A stretch of DNA of 23,245 bases from positions 1 through 23,245 of the forward strand of contig CABSMX010000024.1 of assembly GCA_902478945.1 (NCBI GenBank). Direction: 5' to 3'. This stretch comes from an uncultured Collinsella sp. Lineage in GTDB: Bacteria; Actinomycetota; Coriobacteriia; Coriobacteriales; Coriobacteriaceae. The number at the start of each line of letters is the position of its first letter. The stretch's first letter is position 1. This document shows, one piece after another, positions 6,503 to 13,310 of the stretch. The position numbers and the translations under genes are program-made. A model generated the notes under the pieces. The model saw nothing but the letters and a program-made list of their open reading frames with translations. It was not told the DNA's origin and did no database searches.

Positions 6503-7123
6503 TTAGGCCATACGGATGGCGACGAGACCATTCTTGGCACCCGGGACAGCGCCCTTGACCAAGATGAGGTTCTGCTCGGCATCGATGCGGACAACGGAAA
6601 GGTTCTTGACGGTAACGCGCTCGTTACCCATGTGACCGGCCATCTTGACGCCCTTGAGGACGCGCGCAGGATAGGCGCACTGACCGATAGAACCGGGGTG
6701 ACGCTGGAAGTGAGAACCATGCGTCATAGGACCGCGGCGCTGACCCCAGCGCTTGATGCGACCCTGGAAGCCCTTACCCTTGGAGGTACCGATGACGTCG
6801 ACCTTCTCGACATCAGCGAAATCAGCGACGGTGACTACCTCGCCAACCTTGTGCTCCTCGCCGTTCTCGACGCGGACCTCACGAAGGAAACGGACAGGCT
6901 CGACGCCAGCCTTGGCGAAGTGACCAGCCATGGGCTTGTTCACGTTCTTGGCCTTGATGTCGCCGAAACCGATCTGGACGGCGTCATAGCCGTCGGTTGC
7001 CTGAGTTTTAACCTGCGAGACAGCGCAGGGGCCAGCCTGGATGACCGTGACGGGAACGACGTTGTCGTCCTCGTCCCAAACCTGGGTCATGCCAATCTTG
7101 CGGCCGAGAATCATGCTGATCAA
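6503..7123 (-). CDS. rplC: 50S ribosomal protein L3
   Basis: The 206-residue L3 begins MISMILGRKIGMTQVWDEDD and carries GTSKGKGFQGRIKRWGQRRG followed by PMTHGSHFQRHPGSIGQ, the loop that reaches toward the peptidyl transferase centre and includes the conserved Gln residue that is methylated in some bacteria. The open frame starts at TTG (7123). An ATG three codons later (7114) is an alternative and would give MILGRKIGM. Neither has a strong Shine-Dalgarno sequence; GGGA lies 8 bases before the TTG. It is the first gene of the S10 block here, because rpsJ is located elsewhere. Confidence 0.96.
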   Translation of the reverse strand: MISMILGRKIGMTQVWDEDDNVVPVTVIQAGPCAVSQVKTQATDGYDAVQIGFGDIKAKNVNKPMAGHFAKAGVEPVRFLREVRVENGEEHKVGEVVTVADFADVEKVDVIGTSKGKGFQGRIKRWGQRRGPMTHGSHFQRHPGSIGQCAYPARVLKGVKMAGHMGNERVTVKNLSVVRIDAEQNLILVKGAVPGAKNGLVAIRMA

Positions 7124-7143
7124 GATATGATCCCAACTCTCGC

Positions 7144-7195
7144 GTGGTCTTGGGACAATGCGTACACCACCGAGCGTACGCCCCTAGAGGACCAC
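7144..7195 (-). promoter_or_regulatory. S10-block leader hairpin upstream of rplC
   Basis: On the minus strand GTGGTC (7190-7195) pairs with GACCAC (7144-7149). Inside this is GGG with CCC and the stem GCGTAC/GTACGC, giving one long interrupted hairpin that ends about 20 bases before the rplC start. E. coli controls its S10 operon through an L4-responsive leader hairpin; similarity in position is all that can be claimed here. Confidence 0.5.
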
Positions 7196-7306
7196 TACTT
7201 ACACGACGTGCTCCCCAGTCTTGTATTGCGTCCGGACTACCTGACAACCCTATTAAGCAGGCATTTTGTCCAGCCAGAATACTCCCCTGGTTACACACAG
7301 CTGTTT

Positions 7307-7335
7307 AGTATACACGGGTGCGGGCGTATCCATCG
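7307..7335 (-). promoter_or_regulatory. Candidate promoter for the rplC operon
   Basis: On the minus strand a good -10 box, TATACT (7307-7312), lies 17 bases from a weak -35, CGATGG (7330-7335). Transcription would start near 7300, leaving a leader of about 175 bases that includes the hairpin before rplC. A promoter is required here because the previous operon ends in its own terminator and rplC is the first ribosomal gene. Confidence 0.5.
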
Positions 7336-7390
7336 AGATTCATATTTCACTCACATTGTTTACGCAGGTAAAGTGCGTGGAGTCGCCTGG

Positions 7391-7527
7391 GCTTGGCAGA
7401 GGGGCGGCGAAATATATTAAGTTTGCTGCTCTACAGTCCTGCGCAAGACGGAAAGCACATTAAGTGCTTTCCTTTGCGTGCGGAACTCGCGACAAACTTA
7501 ATATATTTCACCGCCCCTCTGCCAAGC
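7391..7527. repeat. Palindromic repeat element, copy 1 (conserved core, private arms)
   Basis: An 85-base core (7417-7501) is identical at 84 of 85 positions to the core of copy 2 at 13181-13265. It contains a strong inner hairpin, GGAAAGCAC/GTGCTTTCC. Its ends, TTAAGTTTG and CAAACTTAA, pair with each other. The core is flanked by 26-base arms (7391-7416 and 7502-7527) complementary to each other at 25 of 26 positions but unrelated to the arms of copy 2. The one imperfect pair becomes G-U if the minus strand is transcribed. It lies between the phosphatase gene and the rplC promoter. No T run follows, so it is not a typical terminator. Confidence 0.9.
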
Positions 7528-7572
7528 TCGGGAGACGACACGTTGATGTCTGCTTAACTCTGCTCGTTCAGG

Positions 7573-8199
7573 CTAATGACTTTGTTGGGGGTCCACTATT
7601 TGCTGGAGAGTGAACTTGCATTGCATTGGCTCGCCTTCTGCTTGTGGCTTTGCTTCGTCAAAATCGAAGATCATGATGGCGCAGTTGGGGAGTTTTGCTG
7701 GGAGCTCGAAGCCCTCTGGGGCTGCGGCCTTGATAAATTGGCGACTGGCGCTGCCGTGGCTTACTGCTAGGAGGGTTTCGGTGTCCTTAGCGCTCATAAG
7801 ATTGGAGAGGGTGGCCACCATGCGCGCTTGTAGAGCCCGGCTTCCTTCTCCTCCGTAAGGGACCAAGTCCTCGCCTGGATCCCAGACGTCGGTGGGTAGA
7901 GCGTCGTGCGGGCCTTCTTCGAAGGAGCCGTAGCAGCGCTCGATGATGCCTTCGCAGGGCTCGACTGCTGCGTCCGGGCCGAAAAGTTCGGTTGCGACGA
8001 GCTGAGCCGTGTCCATGGCTCGGCCTAAGGGCGAAGAGACTACTTTGTCGGGGACGACGCTGTGGGCCTTGAGCCATGCGGCCGCCATTCCCGCTTGTTT
8101 GCGGCCCAGGTCGGTCAACGGTGAATCGCAGCGACCCTGGACCAGCTTTTTAACATTGAATTCCGTCTGGCCGTGACGGAGTAGATACAGCTTCTTCAT
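7573..8199 (-). CDS. Histidine phosphatase family protein (phosphoglycerate mutase-like)
   Basis: The 208-residue protein begins MKKLYLLRHGQTEFNVKKLV, the phosphohistidine signature (Arg8-His9-Gly10). Further expected residues are Arg60 in SSPLGRAMDTA, an acidic residue in IIERCYGSFEEG (Glu87) and the second catalytic histidine in VSHGSASRQF (His148). Such enzymes transfer or remove phosphate through a phospho-histidine; substrates range from 3-phosphoglycerate to small metabolites and cannot be fixed from sequence. The FEEGP and GEGS-like contexts resemble the broad-specificity phosphatase group more than housekeeping GpmA. ATG start with GGGGAG upstream. It lies 39 bases after the transporter gene, so co-transcription is likely. 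Confidence 0.9.
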   Translation of the reverse strand: MKKLYLLRHGQTEFNVKKLVQGRCDSPLTDLGRKQAGMAAAWLKAHSVVPDKVVSSPLGRAMDTAQLVATELFGPDAAVEPCEGIIERCYGSFEEGPHDALPTDVWDPGEDLVPYGGEGSRALQARMVATLSNLMSAKDTETLLAVSHGSASRQFIKAAAPEGFELPAKLPNCAIMIFDFDEAKPQAEGEPMQCKFTLQQIVDPQQSH

Positions 8200-8238
8200 G
8201 CTCTCCCCTTCTGCATCGATAGCCTGCGTGGCGCAATC

Positions 8239-9393
8239 CTATTCGTGGGTATGCCCTACGTAGTCTTCGTCGATCGTAATCTTGGCAATCGACTTGGGAT
8301 ATTCCGATTCGACACTCTGGACCAGCGCCTGTTTGAGCTCATCGGCACTCATCTGCAGATCCGAGGGACGCACGCAGTCAAATATCACATTGGTGTGCGT
8401 GGGACCCGGCACGCAACGCAGATCGTGAATCGAAAGGCGGCTATCAATCTCTTGAGCCATAGCATTGATGCGCAGGCGTATGCTCGCCACCTTTGAATCG
8501 TCGGTCACGATGGGATCGTAATGGAGCGTGACGATCATGCCGTCCTCGTCCCTAAACGACTGCTCTATGTTATCGAGCGTGTCATGACTTTCCAGCGGGC
8601 TGGCCTCGGCCGCCATCTCGGCGTGAGCGCTTGCGAACTTCCTGCCCGGGCCATAGTCGTGGACCATCAAATCGTGAACGCCCAAAACGCCGGGATAACT
8701 CATGATCTTGTCTCGAATGTGCTTGACCAGCTTAGGATCGGGCGCCTGGCCCAAAAGCGGGCTCACCGTATCTTGAATAAGCTCAAAGCCGCTCCAGCCA
8801 ATATAGGCGCCAACGGCAAGTCCAACCCAGGCATCAAGATTGATATGCGTCACCTGGGAAACAATCGAGCACGCCAGCACGGCACCCGTGGCAAGAACAT
8901 CGTTCTTGGAATCCTGGGCCGTCGCATGCAGCGTATCGGACTCAATGCGATCGCCGAGCTTTTGGTTGAGGGCCGCCATCCACAGCTTTACAACCATCGA
9001 AAGCGCCAGGACTGCCACCAGGGCAAGCGAGAACTCGACAGGTTCGGGGTGGATGATACGCTCAAACGAAGACTTAACCAGTTCGAGTCCGATCAGCAGC
9101 ACGAGGGCCGCCACGACCAGACCCGAGAGATACTCGTAGCGGCCATGGCCGTAAGGATGTTCGGGGTCTGCCGGCTTGCTCGCCAGTTTAAAGCCCAGCA
9201 CGCTCACGATGTTTGAGCTTGCGTCGGATAAGTTGTTCATAGCATCCGCCACAATCGAAACCGATCCCGACAGCACGCCAATTGCACCCTTCGCAGCGCA
9301 AAGTGCCACATTGGCGAGAATGCACACCACGCCCGTCAATGTGCCCACGCGCGCACGGTCGCCCTGCGCACGACGAACGATCCACTCGACCAT
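8239..9393 (-). CDS. Cation diffusion facilitator transporter, manganese-type metal site
   Basis: The 384-residue membrane protein has the CDF layout: six hydrophobic segments in about residues 15-210, the TM2 motif ADAMNNLSDASSN, the YGHGRYEYLSGL loop, then a long cytoplasmic domain. The transport site reads NxxxD in TM2 (Asn53, Asp57) and DxxxD in TM5 (Asp161, Asp165 in QDSKNDVL). This combination is described for manganese-exporting CDF proteins such as streptococcal MntE; zinc members have HxxxD in TM5. Mn efflux is therefore the best inference, with proton antiport. The tail ends HTHE. ATG start with a weak GGGGG signal; its own promoter overlaps the rpsJ terminator. It probably forms a two-gene unit with the phosphatase. 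Confidence 0.9.
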   Translation of the reverse strand: MVEWIVRRAQGDRARVGTLTGVVCILANVALCAAKGAIGVLSGSVSIVADAMNNLSDASSNIVSVLGFKLASKPADPEHPYGHGRYEYLSGLVVAALVLLIGLELVKSSFERIIHPEPVEFSLALVAVLALSMVVKLWMAALNQKLGDRIESDTLHATAQDSKNDVLATGAVLACSIVSQVTHINLDAWVGLAVGAYIGWSGFELIQDTVSPLLGQAPDPKLVKHIRDKIMSYPGVLGVHDLMVHDYGPGRKFASAHAEMAAEASPLESHDTLDNIEQSFRDEDGMIVTLHYDPIVTDDSKVASIRLRINAMAQEIDSRLSIHDLRCVPGPTHTNVIFDCVRPSDLQMSADELKQALVQSVESEYPKSIAKITIDEDYVGHTHE

Positions 9394-9447
9394 CTATATC
9401 TGCCCCCAACAGTTTTACTCATACACCCGTTTGTCGAATAGCTCAGT

Positions 9448-9476
9448 AGTGTAGACCCTTTATCCCATCGGCACAA
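9448..9476 (-). promoter_or_regulatory. Candidate promoter for the CDF transporter
   Basis: On the minus strand TTGTGC (9471-9476) and TACACT (9448-9453) are 17 bases apart. The -35 element lies within the T run of the rpsJ terminator. The expected start near 9441 gives a leader of about 48 bases. Confidence 0.5.
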
Positions 9477-9508
9477 AAAAGGCCGCAACCCTTAGGGCTG
9501 CGGCCTTG
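9475..9508 (-). terminator. Rho-independent terminator after rpsJ
   Basis: On the minus strand a GC-rich stem (GGCCGCA paired with TGCGGCC, extended by CCC/GGG around a TAA loop) is followed by six T. It lies about 25 bases after the rpsJ stop and closes the rpsL-rpsG-fusA-rpsJ transcript. Confidence 0.95.
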
Positions 9509-9533
9509 CAAATCGCACTATCGAGCAAAAAGC

Positions 9534-9842
9534 TTAGAGCTTGATGTCGATGTCGACGCCAGCGGGGAGGTCGAGACGCATAAGCGAATCAACGGTGCCC
9601 GAGGTGGGGTCGAGGATGTCGATGAGACGCTTGTGGGTGCGCATCTCGAACTGCTCACGGGAGTCCTTGTTCACGTGCGGCGAGCGGATAACCGTGTACA
9701 GGTTGCGCTCGGTGGGCAGGGGGACAGGACCGGAAACGCGAGCGCCGGTCTTCTGAGCGGTCTCAACGATGAGCTTCGCGGACTGATCGACGACCTCGTG
9801 ATCATAGCCCTTGAGGCGAATGCGGATCTTCTGGGTAGCCAA
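9534..9842 (-). CDS. rpsJ: 30S ribosomal protein S10
   Basis: The 102-residue product is a full S10: ATQKIRIRLKGYDHEVVDQS, ETAQKTGARVSGPVPLPTER, then SREQFEMRTHKRLIDILDPT and DSLMRLDLPAGVDIDIKL. S10 is part of the 30S head and also acts as NusE in antitermination. The start is TTG, supported by GGAGG 6 bases upstream and by exact agreement with the family N-terminus. It normally opens the S10 operon followed by rplC. Here it follows fusA and is cut off from rplC by a terminator and two accessory genes. Confidence 0.98.
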   Translation of the reverse strand: MATQKIRIRLKGYDHEVVDQSAKLIVETAQKTGARVSGPVPLPTERNLYTVIRSPHVNKDSREQFEMRTHKRLIDILDPTSGTVDSLMRLDLPAGVDIDIKL

Positions 9843-9859
9843 CTTAAACCTCCAAAGAG

Positions 9860-9878
9860 TGCGAGAAGTGTTCTCGCA
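9860..9878 (-). promoter_or_regulatory. Small hairpin between fusA and rpsJ
   Basis: TGCGAGA and TCTCGCA form a perfect 7-bp stem with a 5-base loop, about 18 bases before the rpsJ start. It is followed by CTCTTT, so weak attenuation or mRNA processing is possible. This is where tuf would lie in the common fusA-tuf-rpsJ order. Confidence 0.45.
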
Positions 9879-9903
9879 GGATTACGTAACAGGGAGCTCG
9901 AAC

Positions 9904-12003
9904 TTAGGCGTTCTTGCTCATGACCTCGTCCACGATGGACTTGGGCGCGGGCTCATAAGAGTCGAACTGCATCGTGTAGGATGCACGGCCCTGGGTCTGG
10001 GAGCGAAGGTCGGTAGCGTAACCGAACATCTCGCCCAGCGGCACCTTGGCACGGATGAGCTTGCTGTTCTTGCGATCCTCCATGCCCTCGATCTTGCCGC
10101 GGCGACCAGAGAGGTTGCCCATAACGTCGCCCATGTACTGCTCGGGGGTCTCGACCTCGACAGCCATGATCGGCTCGAGCAGCTGCGGATCGGACTTCCT
10201 GAGGGCGTCCTTGATAGCCATGGAACCGGCGATCTTGAAGGCGGCCTCGGAGGAGTCGACCTCGTGGTAAGAACCGTCGAACAGGGTGACCTTAACGTCG
10301 AGGACCGGGAAGCCGGCGATAACACCGGTGTTCAGGGCCTCCTGGATGCCCTTGTCGATGGACGGGATGTACTCCTTGGGCACGACACCGCCGACGATAG
10401 CGTTGACGAACTCGTAGCCGAAGCCCTCCTCCATCTTCTCGAGCTTGATGACGGCATGGCCGTACTGACCGCGACCGCCGGACTGACGGACGAACTTGCC
10501 CTCAGCCTTCTCGACGTCGTGACCAGCGGTCTCGCGGTAGGCAACCTGGGGCTTACCAACGTTAGCGTCAACCTTGAACTCGCGGAGCAGACGGTCGACG
10601 ATGATCTCGAGGTGCAGCTCGCCCATGCCGGCGATGATGGTCTGGCCGGTCTCGTGGTTGGTGGACACCTGGAAGGTCGGGTCCTCCTCGGCGAGCTTGG
10701 TCAGAGCGAGGGACATCTTGTCCTGCTCGGCCTTGGTCTTGGGCTCGATGGCAACGTCGATAACGGGCTTAGCGAACTCGATCTTCTCGAGGACGATCTC
10801 CTTGCCCTCTTCGCACAGGGTGTCACCGGTGGTGGAGTTCTTGAAGCCAACGCAAGCGACGATGTCGCCGGCGGCAGCGTCGTCACGGTCGATACGCTCG
10901 GCAGCGTTCATCTCGAGGATGCGGCCGAGGCGCTCGCGCTGACCATTGGAAGCGTTGACCACGTAGGAACCGGACTCGGCGCGGCCGGAGTAAACGCGGA
11001 CATAGGTGAGCTTACCGACGAACGGGTCGGTCATGATCTTGAAGACCAGGCCGGAGAAGGGCTCGTCGAAGGAAGGATGACGCTGGATCTCCTCGCCGGT
11101 GTCCGGATCGGTACCGGTGACGGCCTCAACGTCGAGCGGGCTGGGCAGGTAGTCGACGACAGCGTCGAGCAGCTCCTGAACGCCCTTGTTCTTGTAGGCG
11201 GAGCCCACGAAGACGAGGTTGAGCTCGTTGGCCAGAACGCCCTTGCGCAGAGCAGCCTTAAGTTCCTCGACGGTGAAGTCCTCCTCCATGAGAATCTTCT
11301 CCATGAGCTCGTCGTCAAAGCTGGCAGCAGCGTCAAGGAGCTCCTCGCGCTTGGTGGCAGCGATGTCGGCGAACTCAGCCGGGATCTCGTCCATCGGCTC
11401 GGGGTAGGTCATGCCCTTCTCGTCGGCCTTGAAGTCCCATGCAGTCATGGTGACCAGGTCGATGACGCCCCAGAAGTTGTCCTCGGCGCCCATCGGGACC
11501 TGAGCGGCCACGGCGTTGGCGTCAAGACGATCCTTCATGGTCTCGATAGCGTTGAAGAAGTCAGCGCCCACGCGGTCATACTTGTTGATGAAGGCGATGC
11601 GGGGGACGTTGAAGGTGGAAGCCTGACGCCAAACGGTCTCAGACTGGGGCTGAACGCCAGCAACGGCGTCGAAGACGGCGACAGCGCCATCGAGGACGCG
11701 CAGGCAGCGCTCGACCTCGGCTGTGAAGTCAACGTGGCCCGGGGTGTCGATGATCTGGATGCGGTAGTCGGTACCGTCCTTCTTCCAGAAGCACGTGGTA
11801 GCAGCGGAGGTAATGGTTACGCCGCGCTCCTGCTCCTGAACCATCCAGTCCATGGTGGCAGCGCCCTCATGGACCTCACCGATCTTGTGGGTCTTACCGG
11901 TGTAGTAAAGAATACGCTCGGTCGTGGTGGTCTTACCAGCATCGATGTGGGCCATGATGCCGATGTTACGGGTATCGGAAAGCTTGTACTTAGGCTTAGC
12001 CAT
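9904..12003 (-). CDS. fusA: Translation elongation factor G
   Basis: The 699-residue GTPase has all EF-G domains. G1 is AHIDAGKTTTTERILYY (about 18-34), followed by the switch I region QERGVTITSAATTCFW, DTPGHVDF (86-93) and the guanine-specificity motif NKYD (140-143), where most EF-Gs have NKMD. The C-terminal domains end with EVMSKNA. EF-G drives translocation of tRNA and mRNA and, with RRF, ribosome recycling. The str-operon position indicates the housekeeping copy. ATG start with AAGGAA 5 bases upstream; 19 bases after rpsG. tuf, which usually follows, is absent. Confidence 0.98.
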   Translation of the reverse strand: MAKPKYKLSDTRNIGIMAHIDAGKTTTTERILYYTGKTHKIGEVHEGAATMDWMVQEQERGVTITSAATTCFWKKDGTDYRIQIIDTPGHVDFTAEVERCLRVLDGAVAVFDAVAGVQPQSETVWRQASTFNVPRIAFINKYDRVGADFFNAIETMKDRLDANAVAAQVPMGAEDNFWGVIDLVTMTAWDFKADEKGMTYPEPMDEIPAEFADIAATKREELLDAAASFDDELMEKILMEEDFTVEELKAALRKGVLANELNLVFVGSAYKNKGVQELLDAVVDYLPSPLDVEAVTGTDPDTGEEIQRHPSFDEPFSGLVFKIMTDPFVGKLTYVRVYSGRAESGSYVVNASNGQRERLGRILEMNAAERIDRDDAAAGDIVACVGFKNSTTGDTLCEEGKEIVLEKIEFAKPVIDVAIEPKTKAEQDKMSLALTKLAEEDPTFQVSTNHETGQTIIAGMGELHLEIIVDRLLREFKVDANVGKPQVAYRETAGHDVEKAEGKFVRQSGGRGQYGHAVIKLEKMEEGFGYEFVNAIVGGVVPKEYIPSIDKGIQEALNTGVIAGFPVLDVKVTLFDGSYHEVDSSEAAFKIAGSMAIKDALRKSDPQLLEPIMAVEVETPEQYMGDVMGNLSGRRGKIEGMEDRKNSKLIRAKVPLGEMFGYATDLRSQTQGRASYTMQFDSYEPAPKSIVDEVMSKNA

Positions 12004-12022
12004 GTTAGTTCCTTACCTTAAC

Positions 12023-12496
12023 TTACCAACGATAGTGAGAGAACGCGCGGTTGGCCTCGGCCATCTTGAAGACGTCCTCACGCTTCTTGACGGAAGCGCC
12101 CAGGCCGTTGGAAGCGTCGAGGATCTCGTTGGCGAGACGCTCGGCCATGGTCTTCTCCTTGCGAGCGCGGGAGAAGTTGACGATCCAGCGGATACCCAGA
12201 GCGGTGGAACGACGGGAGTTGACCTCCATCGGGACCTGATAGGTAGCGCCACCGACACGCTTGGGCTTAACCTCGAGCGTGGGCTTGACGTTGTCCATAG
12301 CCTTCTTGAAGGTAGCGAGAGCGTCGCCACCCTCGGACTTCTCGGCAACGATCTCGAAAGCGGTGTAAACGATGCGCTCAGCGGTGGCCTTCTTGCCGTC
12401 AAGAAGGACCTTGTTGATGAGCTGAGTCACCAGGCGGTTGTTGTAAACGGCGTCAGGCTGAACCTCACGACGATTAGCTGCTGCACGACGCGGCAT
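12023..12496 (-). CDS. rpsG: 30S ribosomal protein S7
   Basis: The 157-residue S7 starts MPRRAAANRREVQPDAVYNN and shows ATFKKAMDNVKPTLEVKPKR, VGGATYQVPMEVNSRRSTAL and the end EANRAFSHYRW. S7 nucleates the 30S head and contacts E-site tRNA; in E. coli it represses translation of the str operon from the rpsL-rpsG gap. Here that gap is 73 bases and includes an imperfect CCGTG/CACGG hairpin, so a similar control is possible but unproven. ATG start with GGAG 8 bases upstream. Confidence 0.98.
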   Translation of the reverse strand: MPRRAAANRREVQPDAVYNNRLVTQLINKVLLDGKKATAERIVYTAFEIVAEKSEGGDALATFKKAMDNVKPTLEVKPKRVGGATYQVPMEVNSRRSTALGIRWIVNFSRARKEKTMAERLANEILDASNGLGASVKKREDVFKMAEANRAFSHYRW

Positions 12497-12569
12497 GTGA
12501 AATCTCCTTAAGTGTCTACCGTGCGGCGCTTAGGCGGCACACGGCGAAAGTATCAAAACGTTATCTGGC

Positions 12570-12947
12570 TTATTTGGCCTTGGGGCGCTTAGCACCGTAC
12601 TTGGAACGGGCCTGCATACGGTTCTGGACCGGAGCAGCGTCGTAGGCGCCACGGATGACGTGATAACGGACACCAGGGAGGTCACGGACACGACCGCCGC
12701 GGACGAGCACGATGGAGTGCTCCTGCAGGTTGTGGCCCTCACCCGGGATGTAAGCAGTAACTTCGATGCCGTTGACGAGGCGGACACGGGCAACCTTACG
12801 AAGAGCCGAGTTCGGCTTCTTGGGGCTCGTGGTGAAGACGCGGGTGCACACGCCGCGCTTCTGGGAGTTGTGCTGCAGAGCAGCGTTCTTGGACTTCTTG
12901 GGCACGGAACGACGGCCCTGGCGAACCAGCTGGTTAATAGTAGGCAA
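12570..12947 (-). CDS. rpsL: 30S ribosomal protein S12, Arg88 variant
   Basis: The 125-residue S12 begins PTINQLVRQGRRSVPKKSKN after the start and carries TTSPKKPNSALRKVARVRL with Lys43 intact. The second streptomycin-related loop reads RGGRVRDLPGVRYH. The residue normally Lys88 (M. tuberculosis numbering) is Arg, encoded by CGT at 12684-12686. S12 shapes the decoding site and controls accuracy. The start is TTG, with AAGGAG 6 bases upstream and agreement with the family N-terminus. It is the first gene of the str operon and has a good promoter about 95-120 bases upstream. Confidence 0.97.
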   Translation of the reverse strand: MPTINQLVRQGRRSVPKKSKNAALQHNSQKRGVCTRVFTTSPKKPNSALRKVARVRLVNGIEVTAYIPGEGHNLQEHSIVLVRGGRVRDLPGVRYHVIRGAYDAAPVQNRMQARSKYGAKRPKAK

Positions 12948-13040
12948 AGCGTACTCCTTCTCGAATGATTCCAGCTTTCTGTAAAGTGCAACGGCTTGAA
13001 TCGAGGGGTCAGCATCCCCCTACGAAACACGCAGTTCGAT

Positions 13041-13069
13041 AGGATACGTGCCGTTAGCTGTGCCGTCAA
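13041..13069 (-). promoter_or_regulatory. str-operon promoter (rpsL)
   Basis: On the minus strand TTGACG (13064-13069) and TATCCT (13041-13046) are exactly 17 bases apart, a good housekeeping sigma-factor promoter. A start near 13034 gives a leader of about 87 bases with a small GGGG/CCCC hairpin before the TTG of rpsL. Confidence 0.75.
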
Positions 13070-13152
13070 CAGACCACGCCGCCGGGCGTATCCCAAAATG
13101 AGCACATTTCCGCAAAGCCTACACAAAAGGAATCTCCTCCTGTGCGCGGGGG

Positions 13153-13293
13153 CGGATTCCCGGGCCGGGCGGCCCAGGTTTTAAGCTTGCTGCTCTACAG
13201 TCCTGCGCAAGACGGAAAGCACATTAAGTGCTTTCCTTTGCGTGCGGAACTCGCGACAAACTTAAAACCTGGGCCGCCCGGCCCGGGAATCCG
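13153..13293. repeat. Palindromic repeat element, copy 2 (conserved core, private arms)
   Basis: The 85-base core at 13181-13265 matches copy 1 at 84 of 85 positions. The arms (13153-13180 and 13266-13293) are perfectly complementary over 28 bases and very GC-rich, but share no similarity with the arms of copy 1. The single core difference turns a core-end base pair into G-U if the minus strand is the transcript. The element lies about 85 bases upstream of the str promoter, paralleling copy 1 upstream of the S10 promoter. A further small hairpin, CCGACG/CGTCGG (13291-13306), overlaps its end. Confidence 0.9.
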
Positions 13294-13310
13294 ACGTGCT
13301 CGTCGGGGCA

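Noticed and set aside
7391..7527. Interpretation as a retron RNA, attC site or invertible promoter
   Set aside because: No reverse transcriptase or recombinase gene is nearby, attC end motifs are absent, and the arms differ between copies, unlike sites for one recombinase.
9811..12021. A 736-codon plus-strand frame opposite fusA
   Set aside because: Shadow of fusA with biased composition and no plausible ribosome-binding site.
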